Notes: generated by a model from the letters alone, not told the origin. A stretch of DNA of 64,000 bases from an uncultured Bacilli bacterium (GCA_934098455.1 CAKOOU010000002.1:1-64000), one strand, 5' to 3'. Counted from the first letter of the stretch, positions 36,285 to 47,222 are shown. Program-made: numbers and translations.

Positions 36285-36928
36285 TTACCAATCACTTTCT
36301 TTACCTCCATGAATGTTTCATCTGGAGTATCAATTTTATCAATAATAACTAACTTACCTTTATCTTTATAATAATCTAATAAAGGTTTAGTATTTTCTAA
36401 ATAAGTATCAAATCTAACCATAAATGATTCTTCATTATCATCACTACGACTAACTAATTCTACATTACAATTATCACATAGATTATCATTTTTAGGTTTC
36501 ATGATTTCATTATACCTATTATAAATCTTATTACATTTAGGACAAGTAATACGTCCTAATGCTCTAGAAATTGCAGTTTCACGATCAACACTTAAATATA
36601 TAACTGCATCTATATTTAAGTTGAGATTTGATAATAAATTTTCTAATATATCTGCTTGTTTTATATTTCTTGGATATCCATCTAATATAAATGATTTAGA
36701 TATATTTTCTAATTTTTCTTTTAGTAAATCAGTAACAATATTATCATCTACTAATTTACCAGTTGATAATAGTTCTTTAAGTTTATTACCTAATTCACTA
36801 CCATCTTGCTGTTTAACACGAAGTAAATCACCAGTGGATATATGTTCATATCCATATACACTTACGAGTTGTTCACTCAAAGTACCTTTTCCAGCAGCTG
36901 GAGGCGCAATAAGAATTAAATTTTTCAT
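36281..36928 (-). CDS. adk: Adenylate kinase
   Basis: 215 residues, ATP + AMP to 2 ADP. P-loop APPAAGKGTLS, AMP-binding STGDLLR, and a lid with four cysteines (CPKCNKIYNRYN then CDNCN), the zinc-binding long-lid form of Gram-positive bacteria. It overlaps secY by four bases and map by four bases. Confidence 0.97.
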   Translation of the reverse strand: MKNLILIAPPAAGKGTLSEQLVSVYGYEHISTGDLLRVKQQDGSELGNKLKELLSTGKLVDDNIVTDLLKEKLENISKSFILDGYPRNIKQADILENLLSNLNLNIDAVIYLSVDRETAISRALGRITCPKCNKIYNRYNEIMKPKNDNLCDNCNVELVSRSDDNEESFMVRFDTYLENTKPLLDYYKDKGKLVIIDKIDTPDETFMEVKKVIGK

Positions 36929-38193
36929 CTTCTGCGTCTCTTTCTACTAGTTTTATAACTACGACTAACAATTGAACTTTCAAGTTGTTTATAAGTTTCT
37001 AACGCAACACCAACTACAATTAGTAATCCTGTTCCACCAAGTGTTACAGAACTTGATATATTTGGTATCTTACCCATTAAAATAGGTAAAGTAGCAATAA
37101 CTATTAAGAAAATTGAACCAACAACTGTAAGTCTAGTTATAACATATTTTAAATATTGGCTAGTTTTTTCACCTGGAGTAATACCAGGAATATAGCTTCT
37201 ATTCTTATCTAAATTTTCACTCATCTCATCAGGATTTAATTCCATTAATGTATAAACATATCCAAATACGAATATTAATACAATATAAAGTATAAATCCA
37301 GTGAATGAAGTATAATTAATATAATTATTAACGAAGTTTTTAAAAGCTTCATTCTTTATAACACTAGCAATTAAAGATGGTATACCAATAAATGCTGATG
37401 CAAATATAACCGGCATAACACTAGCACTATTTAACTTAATTGGTATATATGATTGTTCTTTATTATATGCTGTACTAGTTCTATTACTATATTGAATTGG
37501 TATTCTTCTTTGAGCAGTCTCAATAAATATAACACCAACTAATATAAGTATATAAACAAGTACAAATAAGATAAACCATGCTATACCAGCACCAGTACTA
37601 AAATTACCAGAAGTAACAAGATCATTAAATGCTGTTACAAAAGTATTTGGCAATTGTTGAACAATACCTGCCATTATTAACAATGACATACCATTTCCAA
37701 TACCTTTATTAGTTACTTCATCAGCTAACCATATCAAAAATGAACTACCAGCTGTTAAATAAAGAGTAGTCTTCATAACAGTTAATGTACCCATACCTTT
37801 TAAATATGCATAACTAAATATATAACCTTGAACAAAAGCAAATAATATTCCTAAATATCTATTAATTCTGTTAATTTTTTGTCTTCCTGTAGCCCCTTCT
37901 TCTTTTAATTCTTTAAAGTATGGTATTATATCCATTTGTAATAATTGAGTTATAATTGATGCCGAAATATAAGGCATAACACCTAACGCAAATATACTAA
38001 ATGTTTTTAAACTACCACCACTCATTAAATTCAAAAGTTCTAAGAATCCTAAATCACTAGTAATTTGTTTAGCACCTGGAACAACTATTCCAGTACCAAC
38101 TACGAATATAGCCAAAACGGCTAAAGTGAATAGAATTCTTTTTCTTAAATCTTTATTAGTAGGACTAAATAATCCTTTAAGATTTGAAAACAT
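36925..38193 (-). CDS. secY: Preprotein translocase subunit SecY
   Basis: 422 residues with ten predicted membrane helices. Landmarks are ALGVMPYISASIITQLLQMD in helix 2, the cytoplasmic loop RIPIQYSNRT, and the basic C-terminus SYKTSRKRRRR. It forms the channel for the surface proteins, lipoproteins and PBPs encoded in this window. Its start overlaps the rplO stop by one base. Confidence 0.98.
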   Translation of the reverse strand: MFSNLKGLFSPTNKDLRKRILFTLAVLAIFVVGTGIVVPGAKQITSDLGFLELLNLMSGGSLKTFSIFALGVMPYISASIITQLLQMDIIPYFKELKEEGATGRQKINRINRYLGILFAFVQGYIFSYAYLKGMGTLTVMKTTLYLTAGSSFLIWLADEVTNKGIGNGMSLLIMAGIVQQLPNTFVTAFNDLVTSGNFSTGAGIAWFILFVLVYILILVGVIFIETAQRRIPIQYSNRTSTAYNKEQSYIPIKLNSASVMPVIFASAFIGIPSLIASVIKNEAFKNFVNNYINYTSFTGFILYIVLIFVFGYVYTLMELNPDEMSENLDKNRSYIPGITPGEKTSQYLKYVITRLTVVGSIFLIVIATLPILMGKIPNISSSVTLGGTGLLIVVGVALETYKQLESSIVSRSYKTSRKRRRR

Positions 38194-38633
38194 TAAATCA
38201 CCTCAGCAGTTCCGCCAGCATTCTCTATTTTAGTAACAGCACTTGAAGAAAATCTATTAGCTCTTATAGTTAATTTCTTTTCTAAAGTACCATTTCCTAA
38301 TACTTTTAATCCACAAAGTTCTTTTTTAATAATACCTTTTTCTTTTAATAATTCAGGAGTTACGACGTCTCCATCATTAAATTTATTTAAATCACTTAAA
38401 TTAATTGTAGCAAATTCAATTCTGAATCTAGCATTATTAAATCCTCTTTTTGGTATTCTTCTATATAATGGACTTTGTCCACCTTCGAACCAAGGTTTAA
38501 TACTTGCTCCACTTCTAGATTTTTGTCCATTTTCTCCACGAGTTGAAGTTTTACCCATTCCACTTCCGGCTCCACGTCCAACTCTTTTTGTTACTTTTCT
38601 TTCAGGAGTACGAGATAAATTTTCTAATTTCAT
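38193..38633 (-). CDS. rplO: 50S ribosomal protein L15
   Basis: 146 residues: [20 protein letters not shown], then [18 protein letters not shown] 38633 is preceded by GAGGAG inside the end of rpsE. rpmD (L30), which usually lies between rpsE and rplO, is missing. Confidence 0.97.
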   Translation of the reverse strand: MKLENLSRTPERKVTKRVGRGAGSGMGKTSTRGENGQKSRSGASIKPWFEGGQSPLYRRIPKRGFNNARFRIEFATINLSDLNKFNDGDVVTPELLKEKGIIKKELCGLKVLGNGTLEKKLTIRANRFSSSAVTKIENAGGTAEVI

Positions 38634-38634
38634 A

Positions 38635-39144
38635 TTATAACTCCTCAACTTTCTTTCCACGTAACTCTGCTATATGTTCACGAGTACGTTCTGATTTTAA
38701 AGCTTCTAAAGTAGCTTTTGCCATGTTAACTTTTGTATTAGAACCAAGTGATTTAGATACGATATCTTTAACACCAGCTAATTCTAATATAACACGTACA
38801 GGACCACCAGCTATAACTCCAGTACCTTCTTTTGCAGGTTTAATTAAAACTCTAGCTTTACCACATACACCAATAGCATCATGAGGTATAGTTCTGTTAT
38901 CAACAATACTAACTTTTGATAGGTTTTTATTTGCTGCTTGGATACCTTTCTTTATAGCTTCTGGAACTTCATTAGCTTTACCTGTTCCAATACCAACAAG
39001 TCCTTTTCCATCTCCTACAGCCATTGTAGCAGCGAAACGGAAATGACGACCTCCCTTTGTAACTTTAGTTACACGAGAGATAGAAACAACTCTTTCTTCA
39101 AGAAGTTTCTTTTTAGAGTCCATATTTTTTTCTTGTCTTGCCAT
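38635..39144 (-). CDS. rpsE: 30S ribosomal protein S5
   Basis: 169 residues with double-stranded RNA-binding fold: [37 protein letters not shown] and [16 protein letters not shown]. It contributes to decoding accuracy and mRNA unwinding. Confidence 0.98.
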   Translation of the reverse strand: MARQEKNMDSKKKLLEERVVSISRVTKVTKGGRHFRFAATMAVGDGKGLVGIGTGKANEVPEAIKKGIQAANKNLSKVSIVDNRTIPHDAIGVCGKARVLIKPAKEGTGVIAGGPVRVILELAGVKDIVSKSLGSNTKVNMAKATLEALKSERTREHIAELRGKKVEEL

Positions 39145-39158
39145 ATCTTATCCTCCCA

Positions 39159-39515
39159 CTAAAATTCTAATCCATTTGAACGTGCAGCTTCAGCTAAAGC
39201 TTCAATACGTCCATGATAAAGGTATCCACCTCTATCAAATACTACCTTAGTTATATTTGCAGCTTTACATTTTTCTGCAATATCTTTACCAACTAATTTA
39301 GCACCTTCTATGTTTCCACCATTTTCTAATTTTAAACTTAAGCTTGATGAACTAACTAAGGTAACACCTTTTTCGTCATCAATTACTTGAACAAAAATTT
39401 GAGAATTAGATCTGAAAACATTTAATCTTGGACATTCACTTGTACCACTAACTTTATTACGTACACGAGCATGTCTTTTTTTTCTTAATTCATTTCTTGA
39501 CTTATTCTTAATCAT
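39159..39515 (-). CDS. rplR: 50S ribosomal protein L18
   Basis: 118 residues; [15 protein letters not shown] at the N-terminus and [20 protein letters not shown] near the end. It binds 5S rRNA together with L5. Confidence 0.98.
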   Translation of the reverse strand: MIKNKSRNELRKKRHARVRNKVSGTSECPRLNVFRSNSQIFVQVIDDEKGVTLVSSSSLSLKLENGGNIEGAKLVGKDIAEKCKAANITKVVFDRGGYLYHGRIEALAEAARSNGLEF

Positions 39516-39532
39516 ATACTAATCTCCTTACC

Positions 39533-40072
39533 TTATTTAGCTGCTTTCTTTCCTTCTTTACGTCTAATATGTTCACCCTTAAATCTAATACCTTTACCTT
39601 TATATGGTTCTGGTCTTCTAAGTTTTCTTATATTAGCTGCAAATTCAGAAACTTTTTGTTTATCAATACCACTTATAGCTATTTCAGTAGTACTAACTTG
39701 TTCTGCTTTTAAGTCACTAGGAACAATAACTTCTACTGGATGACTAAATCCTGCATTTACGTTAATTTTATTCCCTTGAACATTAAATCTGTATCCGACA
39801 CCAACTATTTCCAATTCCTTTTTATATCCTTCACTAACACCAATAATCATATTTTCGATTAAAGCATTAGTAGTTCCATGTAAACTCTTAGTAGTTTTTA
39901 AATCATTTGGTCTAGTTATTGTTAAGATGTTTTCATTAACATCAATTTTCATATCTTTATTAAATGAATTTGTTAACTCTCCCTTAGGTCCTTTTACAGT
40001 AACTACATTTTCATTAACAGTAACTGTAACACCTTCAGGAATATTTATTTTTCTATTTCCAATTCTGCTCAT
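39533..40072 (-). CDS. rplF: 50S ribosomal protein L6
   Basis: 179 residues: MSRIGNRKINIPEGVTVTV, and the C-terminal RRPEPYKGKGIRFKGEHIRR, the rRNA-binding signature. Located near the factor-binding site. Confidence 0.98.
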   Translation of the reverse strand: MSRIGNRKINIPEGVTVTVNENVVTVKGPKGELTNSFNKDMKIDVNENILTITRPNDLKTTKSLHGTTNALIENMIIGVSEGYKKELEIVGVGYRFNVQGNKINVNAGFSHPVEVIVPSDLKAEQVSTTEIAISGIDKQKVSEFAANIRKLRRPEPYKGKGIRFKGEHIRRKEGKKAAK

Positions 40073-40083
40073 AACACGTTTCC

Positions 40084-40482
40084 TTACCAGATATAGGCAA
40101 GTACTTCTCCTCCTAGATGTTTACTTCTAGCGTTTTTATCAGTCATAAGACCTTCTGAAGTAGAAATAATTGCAATACCTAATCCATTTAAAACTCTAGG
40201 AAGTTCATCATGTTTTGCATAAACTCTAAGTCCAGGTTTACTAATTCTTTTTAAACCAGTTATAACTCTTTCTTTCTTATCTGCACTATATTTTAAATCT
40301 AATACCATTTCATCACCATTAGTATTCTTAGTGATTTTATAATTACTTATATAACCTTCATCTTTTAAGATTTTAGCTATTTCTTCAATCATTTTAGAAC
40401 TTAATACAGTAACAGTATCATATTTCATTTGATTTGCATTACGTATTCTTGTAAGCATATCTGCTATTCTATCATTTACCAT
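40084..40482 (-). CDS. rpsH: 30S ribosomal protein S8
   Basis: 132 residues: [20 protein letters not shown] to [18 protein letters not shown] and [10 protein letters not shown] chose ATG 40482, seven codons inside the longest frame, because of its AAGGAAGG site. Confidence 0.97.
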   Translation of the reverse strand: MVNDRIADMLTRIRNANQMKYDTVTVLSSKMIEEIAKILKDEGYISNYKITKNTNGDEMVLDLKYSADKKERVITGLKRISKPGLRVYAKHDELPRVLNGLGIAIISTSEGLMTDKNARSKHLGGEVLAYIW

Positions 40483-40496
40483 AATTACCTTCCTTT

Positions 40497-40682
40497 CTAC
40501 CAACTAGACTTTTTAACACCAGGTATTTGTCCTTCGTTTGCAAGTTCTCTGAAACAAATACGGCATAAACCAAATTTTCTAATAACTCCATGAGGACGTC
40601 CACATCTCTCACAACGAGTATAACTTCTTACTTTAAATTTAGGTGTACGTTTATTTTTAACTTTCATACTTGTTCTTGCCAT
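40497..40682 (-). CDS. rpsN: 30S ribosomal protein S14, zinc-binding type
   Basis: 61 residues with [20 protein letters not shown], the C+ (zinc ribbon) form of S14 (rpsZ type). This small form is the essential one in Bacilli. Confidence 0.98.
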   Translation of the reverse strand: MARTSMKVKNKRTPKFKVRSYTRCERCGRPHGVIRKFGLCRICFRELANEGQIPGVKKSSW

Positions 40683-40690
40683 ACATGCAC

Positions 40691-41230
40691 CTACTTTCTA
40701 AATGGCATTCCGAATCCACTTAATAATTCTAAAGCTTCTTCGTTAGTTTCTGCAGTTGTTACAAAAACTATATCCATTCCTCTCAATTTTACTATTTCAT
40801 CATAATTTATTTCTGGGAATATTAATTGTTCTTTAATTCCTAAAGTATAGTTTCCAAAACCATCAAATGCTTTAGAACTAATACCTCTAAAATCTCTAAC
40901 ACGTGGAAGTGCTACTTTAATTAATTTTTCCATAAAATTATACATAGCGTCTCCTCTTAATGTTACTTTAACACCAATAGGTTGACCTTCTCTTAATTTA
41001 AATGCTGCTATAGACTTTTTAGCTTTAGTAATTATTGCTTTTTGTCCAGTAATAGCCTCTAAATCTTTCTTAGCTGCTTCAATGAATTTACTATCATGAG
41101 AAGCATCCCCAACACCAATATTAACAACTATTTTTGATAATTTTGGTACTTGCATAACAGAAGAATAATTAAATTTTTCCATTAAATTATTTTTAATTTC
41201 TGTATTATATAAATTTCTTAATTCGTTCAT
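40691..41230 (-). CDS. rplE: 50S ribosomal protein L5
   Basis: 179 residues: [41 protein letters not shown] and [13 protein letters not shown]. It anchors 5S rRNA and contacts P-site tRNA. Start overlaps the rplX stop by one base. Confidence 0.98.
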   Translation of the reverse strand: MNELRNLYNTEIKNNLMEKFNYSSVMQVPKLSKIVVNIGVGDASHDSKFIEAAKKDLEAITGQKAIITKAKKSIAAFKLREGQPIGVKVTLRGDAMYNFMEKLIKVALPRVRDFRGISSKAFDGFGNYTLGIKEQLIFPEINYDEIVKLRGMDIVFVTTAETNEEALELLSGFGMPFRK

Positions 41231-41550
41231 TATTTTTCACCTACTTCTTTCTTAGTAGATTTTTTTGTAGTAGTTTTTTTAGCTTTAGTATCCTTTACTT
41301 CAGCTTTTTTAGTAGTTTTCTTATCTTCTTTTGCTTCAATAACTTTTACATTAGATACATGAATAGGTGCTTCTACACTAAGTATTCCACCAGTTTCATT
41401 CATTGCATTTGGTTTCATATGTTTTTTAACAATATTAATTCCTTCAACTACGACTTTATCTTTCTTTTTTAGAGTAAGAATAACTTTCCCTTCTTTACCT
41501 CTATCTTTTCCAGCTAAAATACGTACTTTATCTCCAACTCTAACTTTCAT
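41230..41550 (-). CDS. rplX: 50S ribosomal protein L24 with basic tail
   Basis: 106 residues. The KOW domain [21 protein letters not shown] and the family's [13 protein letters not shown] are normal. From about residue 78 there is an extra Lys/Thr/Ala-rich tail ([20 protein letters not shown]) reminiscent of eukaryotic histone-like tails, absent from standard L24. Confidence 0.96.
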   Translation of the reverse strand: MKVRVGDKVRILAGKDRGKEGKVILTLKKKDKVVVEGINIVKKHMKPNAMNETGGILSVEAPIHVSNVKVIEAKEDKKTTKKAEVKDTKAKKTTTKKSTKKEVGEK

Positions 41551-41558
41551 ATATCCTC

Positions 41559-41927
41559 CTATATAACTTCAGGTGCAAGTGAAACAATCTTCATATAATC
41601 TTTATCACGTAATTCTCTTGCAACTGGTCCAAGAACACGAGTTCCTACTGGACTCTTATCATCTTTTATTAATACACATGCATTGTCATCGAATCTTATG
41701 TAAGAACCATCTTTACGTCTAACACCTTCAACACTTCTTACGATAACAGCTTTAACTACTTTACCTTTTTTAATATTTGAATTAGGTATAGCTTTTTTTA
41801 CAGATGCTACTACAACATCTCCAATATTACCATACTTTCTTTTGCTTCCACCCATTACTCTAATAACCATTAGTTCACGAGCTCCAGAGTTATCAGCTAC
41901 TTTTAATCTTGTTTGTTGTTGTATCAT
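41559..41927 (-). CDS. rplN: 50S ribosomal protein L14
   Basis: 122 residues: [20 protein letters not shown] and [20 protein letters not shown]. Interface protein contacting 16S rRNA helix 14. Confidence 0.98.
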   Translation of the reverse strand: MIQQQTRLKVADNSGARELMVIRVMGGSKRKYGNIGDVVVASVKKAIPNSNIKKGKVVKAVIVRSVEGVRRKDGSYIRFDDNACVLIKDDKSPVGTRVLGPVARELRDKDYMKIVSLAPEVI

Positions 41928-41938
41928 AATAACCCTCC

Positions 41939-42199
41939 TTAAAGAATCACAGCTTCTTTAATAACACTTACAAGTTCATATCTCTTAGTTTTTGATAATG
42001 GACGAGTCATTGCTATTTTTACTGTGTCTCCTACTTTCGCTATATTTTTTTCATCGTGTGCACGATATTTTTTTGAATATTTTACCATTTTGTGGTATAA
42101 AGGATGTTTTCTGTGAGTTTCAACTAAAACAGTAATAGTTTTATCATTTTTATCACTTACAACACGACCTACAAGTTCAGTTCTCTTAGTCTTTTCCAT
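41939..42199 (-). CDS. rpsQ: 30S ribosomal protein S17
   Basis: 86 residues, OB fold: [37 protein letters not shown] and [15 protein letters not shown]. Early-assembly protein of the small subunit. Confidence 0.98.
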   Translation of the reverse strand: MEKTKRTELVGRVVSDKNDKTITVLVETHRKHPLYHKMVKYSKKYRAHDEKNIAKVGDTVKIAMTRPLSKTKRYELVSVIKEAVIL

Positions 42200-42402
42200 T
42201 AGTTTTCACTCCCATCATTTTCTTTTTCTGTTAAAACAGTTTTTAATCTTGCAACATCTTTTCTTAATTTATTAATCATATGAGGTTTTTCAAGATTACC
42301 AGTAGATGCCTTCATACGAAGTTCAAATAACTCATGTTTCAATTCAACTATTTTAGTATTGATTTCTTCAACACTCATTTTTCTTATATCACTAGTTTTC
42401 AT
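42199..42402 (-). CDS. rpmC: 50S ribosomal protein L29
   Basis: 67 residues, two helices: [39 protein letters not shown]. Located at the tunnel exit. Overlaps rplP by 11 bases. Confidence 0.97.
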   Translation of the reverse strand: MKTSDIRKMSVEEINTKIVELKHELFELRMKASTGNLEKPHMINKLRKDVARLKTVLTEKENDGSEN

Positions 42403-42823
42403 CTTTTACCTCACTTTCTCTCATAACAAACTTAGTTTTAACACTTAATTTGTGGCTAGCAAGTCTTAAAGCTTCACGAGCAACCTCTTCACTTACATCA
42501 GCAATTTCAAACATAATCTTACCTTTTTTAACAACTGCTACCCATTCATCAACGTTACCTTTACCTTTACCTTGACGAGTTTCTAAAGGTTTTTTAGTTC
42601 TAGCTAAATGTGGGAAAATATTTATCCAAACTTTTCCTCCACGTTTCATATAACGTGTCATAGCGATACGAGCTGCTTCTATTTGACGAGCACTAACATA
42701 TCCACCTTCTTTAGCTTGTAACCCATAATCACCAAAATGTAATTCTAAGTTTCCTTTAGCATTTCCATCATAAGTAAGTCTATGTGGTTTTCTATATTTA
42801 GTTCTTTTTGGCATTAGTGGCAT
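42392..42823 (-). CDS. rplP: 50S ribosomal protein L16
   Basis: 143 residues: [40 protein letters not shown] and [18 protein letters not shown]. Start at 42823 is preferred because AGGAGG is nine bases upstream; it overlaps the end of rpsC by 26 bases. Confidence 0.97.
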   Translation of the reverse strand: MPLMPKRTKYRKPHRLTYDGNAKGNLELHFGDYGLQAKEGGYVSARQIEAARIAMTRYMKRGGKVWINIFPHLARTKKPLETRQGKGKGNVDEWVAVVKKGKIMFEIADVSEEVAREALRLASHKLSVKTKFVMRESEVKDEN

Positions 42824-43475
42824 TACGACCAGCCTCCTTTACCCTTTTACTACCAAGGATTTCTCCTTTGTAAATCCAAACTTTAACACCTATTTTACCA
42901 TAAGTTGTATTAGCTTCACTTGTTGCATAATCTATATTAGCTCTAATAGTGTGTAGTGGAACAGTACCTTCTGTATAACCTTCAGTACGAGCCATTTCAG
43001 CACCAGCTAATCTTCCTGATACACTAGTTTTAATTCCTTTTGCTCCAGCTTTCATAGTATTTTTGATTGCCTTCTTTTGAACATTACGGAAGTTTGCTCT
43101 ATTTTCAATTTGTTTAGCAATTGAATCAGCAACTAATTTAGCATTTAAATCAGGATTTTTTTCTTCAACTATACTTACGTATATTTCTTCATTAACTTGT
43201 TTCTTTAATGCTTTCTTTAATTTTTCGATATCTTCTCCACCACGTCCGATTACAACGCCTGGTTTAGCAGTATGAATTTTAACTTCAACTTTATCTTTTC
43301 TTCTTTCAATTTCAACACTACTAACAGCAGCATCTGATAAAGTCTTTAATAAATATTCACGAATTTTGATATCGTTATTTAATTTAACTGCATAATCTTT
43401 ATCAGCAAACCAATTACTTTGCCAATTTTTATTAACGCCTAATCTTAAACCATTAGGATTTACTTTTTGTCCCAT
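42798..43475 (-). CDS. rpsC: 30S ribosomal protein S3
   Basis: 225 residues. KH domain with [20 protein letters not shown] and the C-terminal domain with [20 protein letters not shown]. It forms the mRNA entry channel. Confidence 0.98.
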   Translation of the reverse strand: MGQKVNPNGLRLGVNKNWQSNWFADKDYAVKLNNDIKIREYLLKTLSDAAVSSVEIERRKDKVEVKIHTAKPGVVIGRGGEDIEKLKKALKKQVNEEIYVSIVEEKNPDLNAKLVADSIAKQIENRANFRNVQKKAIKNTMKAGAKGIKTSVSGRLAGAEMARTEGYTEGTVPLHTIRANIDYATSEANTTYGKIGVKVWIYKGEILGSKRVKEAGRNATNAKKN

Positions 43476-43822
43476 TAGTTTGCCTCCTTAACTCCGTCAC
43501 TAACCTTAACAGTTATATGACTTGTTCTTTTATCTCTTCTATCAACCTTAGAACGTGATCCAATTTTAGATCTTTTAAGTACAGGTCCTGGATTGATAAA
43601 ACATTCAGATATCACTAAATCTTCGAATTTCATGTTATAGTTATTAGTTGCATTAGCACATGCACTATTTAAAACTTTACTGATTAATCTACTTGACTTA
43701 GTATTAGTATTTTTTAATATTGCCATAGCTTCACTAGCTTTCTTTCCTCTTATTAAATCAAGAGTCATTCTAGCTTTTCTTGGAGCAACCATAGCAGATT
43801 TATGAATTGCAAAAGTTTCCAT
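43475..43822 (-). CDS. rplV: 50S ribosomal protein L22
   Basis: 115 residues: [20 protein letters not shown] and [20 protein letters not shown], the loop that lines the exit tunnel. Starts one base into the next gene's stop. Confidence 0.97.
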   Translation of the reverse strand: METFAIHKSAMVAPRKARMTLDLIRGKKASEAMAILKNTNTKSSRLISKVLNSACANATNNYNMKFEDLVISECFINPGPVLKRSKIGSRSKVDRRDKRTSHITVKVSDGVKEAN

Positions 43823-43836
43823 CTAATCCTTACCTC

Positions 43837-44100
43837 CTACTTTTGTCCTGCATGTCCGCCGAATTTACGAGTTAAAGCAAATTCACCTAATTTGTGTCCT
43901 ACCATATCTTCAGTAACATAAACTGGAATAAATTCCTTACCATTATGAACTGCTATAGTATGTCCAACAAATTCAGGAAAGATTGTTGAACGACGAGACC
44001 AAGTTTTAACAACTTCTTTTTTATTTTCTTCATTTAATTTTTCGATCTTTTTCATTAGATGTCCATCTACGAAAGGACCTTTTTTAATACTTCTTGCCAT
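43837..44100 (-). CDS. rpsS: 30S ribosomal protein S19
   Basis: 87 residues: [40 protein letters not shown] and [18 protein letters not shown]. Head of the small subunit. Confidence 0.98.
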   Translation of the reverse strand: MARSIKKGPFVDGHLMKKIEKLNEENKKEVVKTWSRRSTIFPEFVGHTIAVHNGKEFIPVYVTEDMVGHKLGEFALTRKFGGHAGQK

Positions 44101-44115
44101 TTAAACACACTCTCC

Positions 44116-44946
44116 TTATTTCTTTCTCTTACTAACGATTAATTTGTTAGAAGCTTTCTTATTTTTACGAGTTTTAAGTCCAAGAGCTGGTTTACCCCAA
44201 GGAGTAACAGGCCCTTTTCTTCCTATTGGTGTACGTCCTTCACCACCACCATGTGGATGGTCGTTAGGGTTCATTACACTACCACGGTTAGTAGGTCTAA
44301 TTCCCATATGACGAGTACGTCCTGCTTTACCGATGTTAACAAGTTCATAGTCTTCGTTACCAACTACACCAACTGTAGCCATACAAGTACCTAACACTAA
44401 TCTTGTTTCACCACTTTGTAGACGAATCATAACATATTTATCTTCTCTACCTAATATTTGAGCACTACTTCCTGCAGATCTTGCAAGACTAGCACCTTTA
44501 CCTGGATTTAATTCAATATTGTGAATAACTGTACCAACTGGAATATTTTTAATCATCATTGCATTACCAACTTTAATATCTACAGCTTCTCCACTTTCAA
44601 CTACCATACCTACTTTTAAATCTTTAGGAGCAATAATATATCTTTTTTCTCCATCTTTATAAGTAAGTAATGCTATATTTGCACTACGATTTGGATCGTA
44701 TTCAATAGTTGTAACTCTAGCAGGTATTCCAAATTTATTTCTTTTAAAATCTATTAATCTATATTTTCTTTTAGCTCCTCCACCAATGTGTTGAACTGTC
44801 ATTCTACCTTGATTATTTCTACCACCAGTTTTTGTTTTTTTAACTAATAAACTTTTAGTAGGCTTACTAGTAGTTAACTCTTCATTAGCTAAAGTACTCA
44901 TACCTCTACGACCATTAGTCGTTGGTTTATATTTTTTTATAGCCAT
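44116..44946 (-). CDS. rplB: 50S ribosomal protein L2
   Basis: 276 residues: [20 protein letters not shown], and the peptidyl-transferase-proximal [20 protein letters not shown] with the conserved histidine. Full length. Confidence 0.98.
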   Translation of the reverse strand: MAIKKYKPTTNGRRGMSTLANEELTTSKPTKSLLVKKTKTGGRNNQGRMTVQHIGGGAKRKYRLIDFKRNKFGIPARVTTIEYDPNRSANIALLTYKDGEKRYIIAPKDLKVGMVVESGEAVDIKVGNAMMIKNIPVGTVIHNIELNPGKGASLARSAGSSAQILGREDKYVMIRLQSGETRLVLGTCMATVGVVGNEDYELVNIGKAGRTRHMGIRPTNRGSVMNPNDHPHGGGEGRTPIGRKGPVTPWGKPALGLKTRKNKKASNKLIVSKRKK

Positions 44947-44959
44947 TATTTACACCGCC

Positions 44960-45235
44960 TTACATTTCTATAGCTTGACCGTCAACTAAAGTAACGTAAG
45001 CTTTCTTATAAGTCTTAGTCTTCCCAGTATACTTACCAACTCTTTTATCTTTTGCTTTAGTATTAAGTGTATTAACACTTTTAACTTTAACATTAAATAA
45101 TTCTTCAATAGCAAGTTTTATTTGAGTTTTATTAGCTCGTGCATCAACTTTAAATACATAAGTTTTACCATCAGTAGCTAATACTTGACTTTTTTCAGTT
45201 ATAACTGGTGCAATAATAATTTCACTATTCATCAT
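44960..45235 (-). CDS. rplW: 50S ribosomal protein L23
   Basis: 91 residues: IIAPVITEKSQVLATDGKTY, KTQIKLAIEELFNVKVKSVN. Docking site for SRP and trigger factor at the tunnel exit. Confidence 0.97.
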   Translation of the reverse strand: MMNSEIIIAPVITEKSQVLATDGKTYVFKVDARANKTQIKLAIEELFNVKVKSVNTLNTKAKDKRVGKYTGKTKTYKKAYVTLVDGQAIEM

Positions 45236-45858
45236 TATTTAAGCACCTCCTCTATATATTTAACTGCTCCTTCTTCTACTACCATAGTATCAGCATTAAC
45301 AATGTCATAAACATTTAATTCATTAGCCATCAATACTAAAGCGTACCCTAAATTTCTAGTAGCTAAATATAATTTTTCAGCATCATTTTCAGTAACAAAT
45401 AATACTTTACCAGCTAATTTTAAATCAGCCATTAATTTCTTAATATCTTTAGTTTTTACACTATCAATATTTAAATTATCAACTACAACTAATTCTTTAT
45501 TATTAACTTTATCAGTTAATGCAGAACGAATTGCAAGCCCTCTTTCCTTTTTATTCATTTTGAAAGTATAACTTCTTGGAGTAACACCAAATACAACTCC
45601 ACCACCTCTATAATGAGGAGCACGAATAGTACCTTGTCTTGCGTTACCAGTACCTTTTTGTCTATATGGTTTTCTTCCTCCACCGCTAACTTCACCACGA
45701 GTTTTAGTTTTGTGTGTACCTTGTCTTAAAGATGCAAGTTGTAAATCAATTGCTTTCTTTAAAACGATATCATTAGTTTCAATTTTCCAAATACTATCAT
45801 TAAGTTTTAAATCACTAGTTTTTTCACCCTTAAGGTTAATAACATTTATTTTTGCCAT
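45235..45858 (-). CDS. rplD: 50S ribosomal protein L4
   Basis: 207 residues: RQGTHKTKTRGEVSGGGRKP and GSGNARQG-like KGTGNARQGTIRAPHYRGGG, the tunnel loop. In several bacteria L4 represses its own S10 operon through the leader; a structured leader is present upstream of rpsJ. Confidence 0.98.
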   Translation of the reverse strand: MAKINVINLKGEKTSDLKLNDSIWKIETNDIVLKKAIDLQLASLRQGTHKTKTRGEVSGGGRKPYRQKGTGNARQGTIRAPHYRGGGVVFGVTPRSYTFKMNKKERGLAIRSALTDKVNNKELVVVDNLNIDSVKTKDIKKLMADLKLAGKVLFVTENDAEKLYLATRNLGYALVLMANELNVYDIVNADTMVVEEGAVKYIEEVLK

Positions 45859-45881
45859 TATAAATCTCCTTTCGACTGAAG

Positions 45882-46646
45882 TTATGCTTCAGTAGTTTCC
45901 TCGATTTCCTTAGTTTCAGTAGCATCTTCTACGTTAGTATCTTCAACTACATCTTCTACTGTATCAATAACAGTTTCCTCTTCAGTTTCGTATTTAACTA
46001 GTTCTTTAGGTTCAACTTTCTTATTTCCTTTAACAGCAGATTTAATTAAAACTAATGAATTCTTTGCTCCTGGAACATTTCCGCTAACTAAAATGTAATT
46101 ATCATTTACGTTAACTTCAATAATTTCAAGATTTTGAATAGTAACTGTTTCACTTCCCATGTGTCCAGCTAAATTTTTACCCTTTAATACTCTCATTGGT
46201 CTCATAGTTCCCATTGATCCTGGTCTTCTATGATATCTTGAACCATGTGTTTCTGGTCCACGAGATTGGTTATGACGTTTAATTACACCAGCAAATCCTT
46301 TACCTTTACTAGTACCAGTAACATCAACCTTTTCTCCAGTTTCAAATGTGTCAGCTTTTATAGTGCTTCCTAATTCGTAAGTTGTTGTATCTTCAACTCT
46401 AATTTCTTTTAAGAAGCGCTTAGGAGTAACACCTGCTTTTTTAGCATGTCCTATTTCTTGTTTTGTGGCATGTTTTTCCTTTTTATCAACAACACCTAAT
46501 TGAATAGCATTATAACCATCAGTATCAACTGTTTTAATTTGAGTTATAACATTTGGTTCAACAGATATTACTGTAACAGGAATAACTTTACCATCAGTCG
46601 TAAATTTTTCGGTCATACCGATTTTACGTCCTAAGATTCCTTTCAT
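45882..46646 (-). CDS. rplC: 50S ribosomal protein L3 with acidic tail
   Basis: About 254 residues. The core [40 protein letters not shown] and [20 protein letters not shown] is normal. After about residue 205 there is a Glu/Thr/Val-rich tail of some 45 residues ([20 protein letters not shown] and on) not present in standard L3. The start [11 protein letters not shown] was chosen by homology. Confidence 0.97.
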   Translation of the reverse strand: MKGILGRKIGMTEKFTTDGKVIPVTVISVEPNVITQIKTVDTDGYNAIQLGVVDKKEKHATKQEIGHAKKAGVTPKRFLKEIRVEDTTTYELGSTIKADTFETGEKVDVTGTSKGKGFAGVIKRHNQSRGPETHGSRYHRRPGSMGTMRPMRVLKGKNLAGHMGSETVTIQNLEIIEVNVNDNYILVSGNVPGAKNSLVLIKSAVKGNKKVEPKELVKYETEEETVIDTVEDVVEDTNVEDATETKEIEETTEA

Positions 46647-46661
46647 TTCTTTTCCCTCCAA

Positions 46662-46967
46662 CTATTTTGTTTCTATTTTTACGTCAACACCACTTGGAAC
46701 ATCTAAGTGAGTTAAAGCATCAATAACTTCCTTACTAGGATTCTTTATATCAATAAGTCTTTTATGAGTACGTCTTTCAAATTGTTCTCTACTATCCTTA
46801 TATTTATGTACTGCTCTTAATACAGTAAATTTTTCAATTTCTGTAGGAAGAGGAATTGGTCCAGATATTTCTCCACCAATTCTTTTAATAGTAGTAACAA
46901 TCTTACTAGCTGTATCATCAAGTACTTTATGATCATAAGCTTTTAATCTTATTCTTACTTTTGACAT
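46662..46967 (-). CDS. rpsJ: 30S ribosomal protein S10
   Basis: 101 residues: [40 protein letters not shown] and [12 protein letters not shown]. First gene of the long S10-spc-alpha operon, preceded by a structured leader. No fusA/tuf/rpsL genes precede it in the window. Confidence 0.98.
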   Translation of the reverse strand: MSKVRIRLKAYDHKVLDDTASKIVTTIKRIGGEISGPIPLPTEIEKFTVLRAVHKYKDSREQFERRTHKRLIDIKNPSKEVIDALTHLDVPSGVDVKIETK

Positions 46968-47100
46968 TTTTCATGTCCTCCCTTCGTTTATATCTTTCGT
47001 ATAAACATAGCTCCGATACGAATTCCCCAATACCCAAACAAATTAGCAACTCCGCCTAGTGTATCAGCCACCTCGCACATCATAGCCAAATGAATACAAA
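46968..47100 (-). promoter_or_regulatory. Structured leader of the S10 operon
   Basis: About 130 bases between the promoter and rpsJ are much richer in G+C than the flanks. Two hairpins cannot form at once: GTTTAT/ATAAAC (46986-47006) and TTCGTAT/ATACGAA (46996-47022), both just upstream of the AGGGAGG ribosome binding site. This is the organisation of an autoregulated ribosomal protein leader; L4 is the most likely ligand by analogy. I did not match it to a named RNA family. Confidence 0.55.
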
Positions 47101-47104
47101 ATAA

Positions 47105-47133
47105 ATTATATACTAATCTTAGTAAATATGCAA
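47105..47133 (-). promoter_or_regulatory. Promoter of the S10 operon
   Basis: TTGCAT (47128-47133), a 17-base spacer and a perfect TATAAT (47105-47110) on the minus strand. Confidence 0.85.
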
Positions 47134-47193
47134 GCAAAAATCACACTTTTTTCAAAAAAAATTGAATTTTTTTTAAATTATTATAATATAAAA

Positions 47194-47222
47194 GAAAAAT
47201 AACCACATTTAATGGCTATTTA
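47194..47222 (-). terminator. Terminator after the DUF368 gene
   Basis: AATAGCCAT and ATGTGGTTATT arms (with G-T pairs) followed by TTTTC on the minus strand. Confidence 0.6.
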
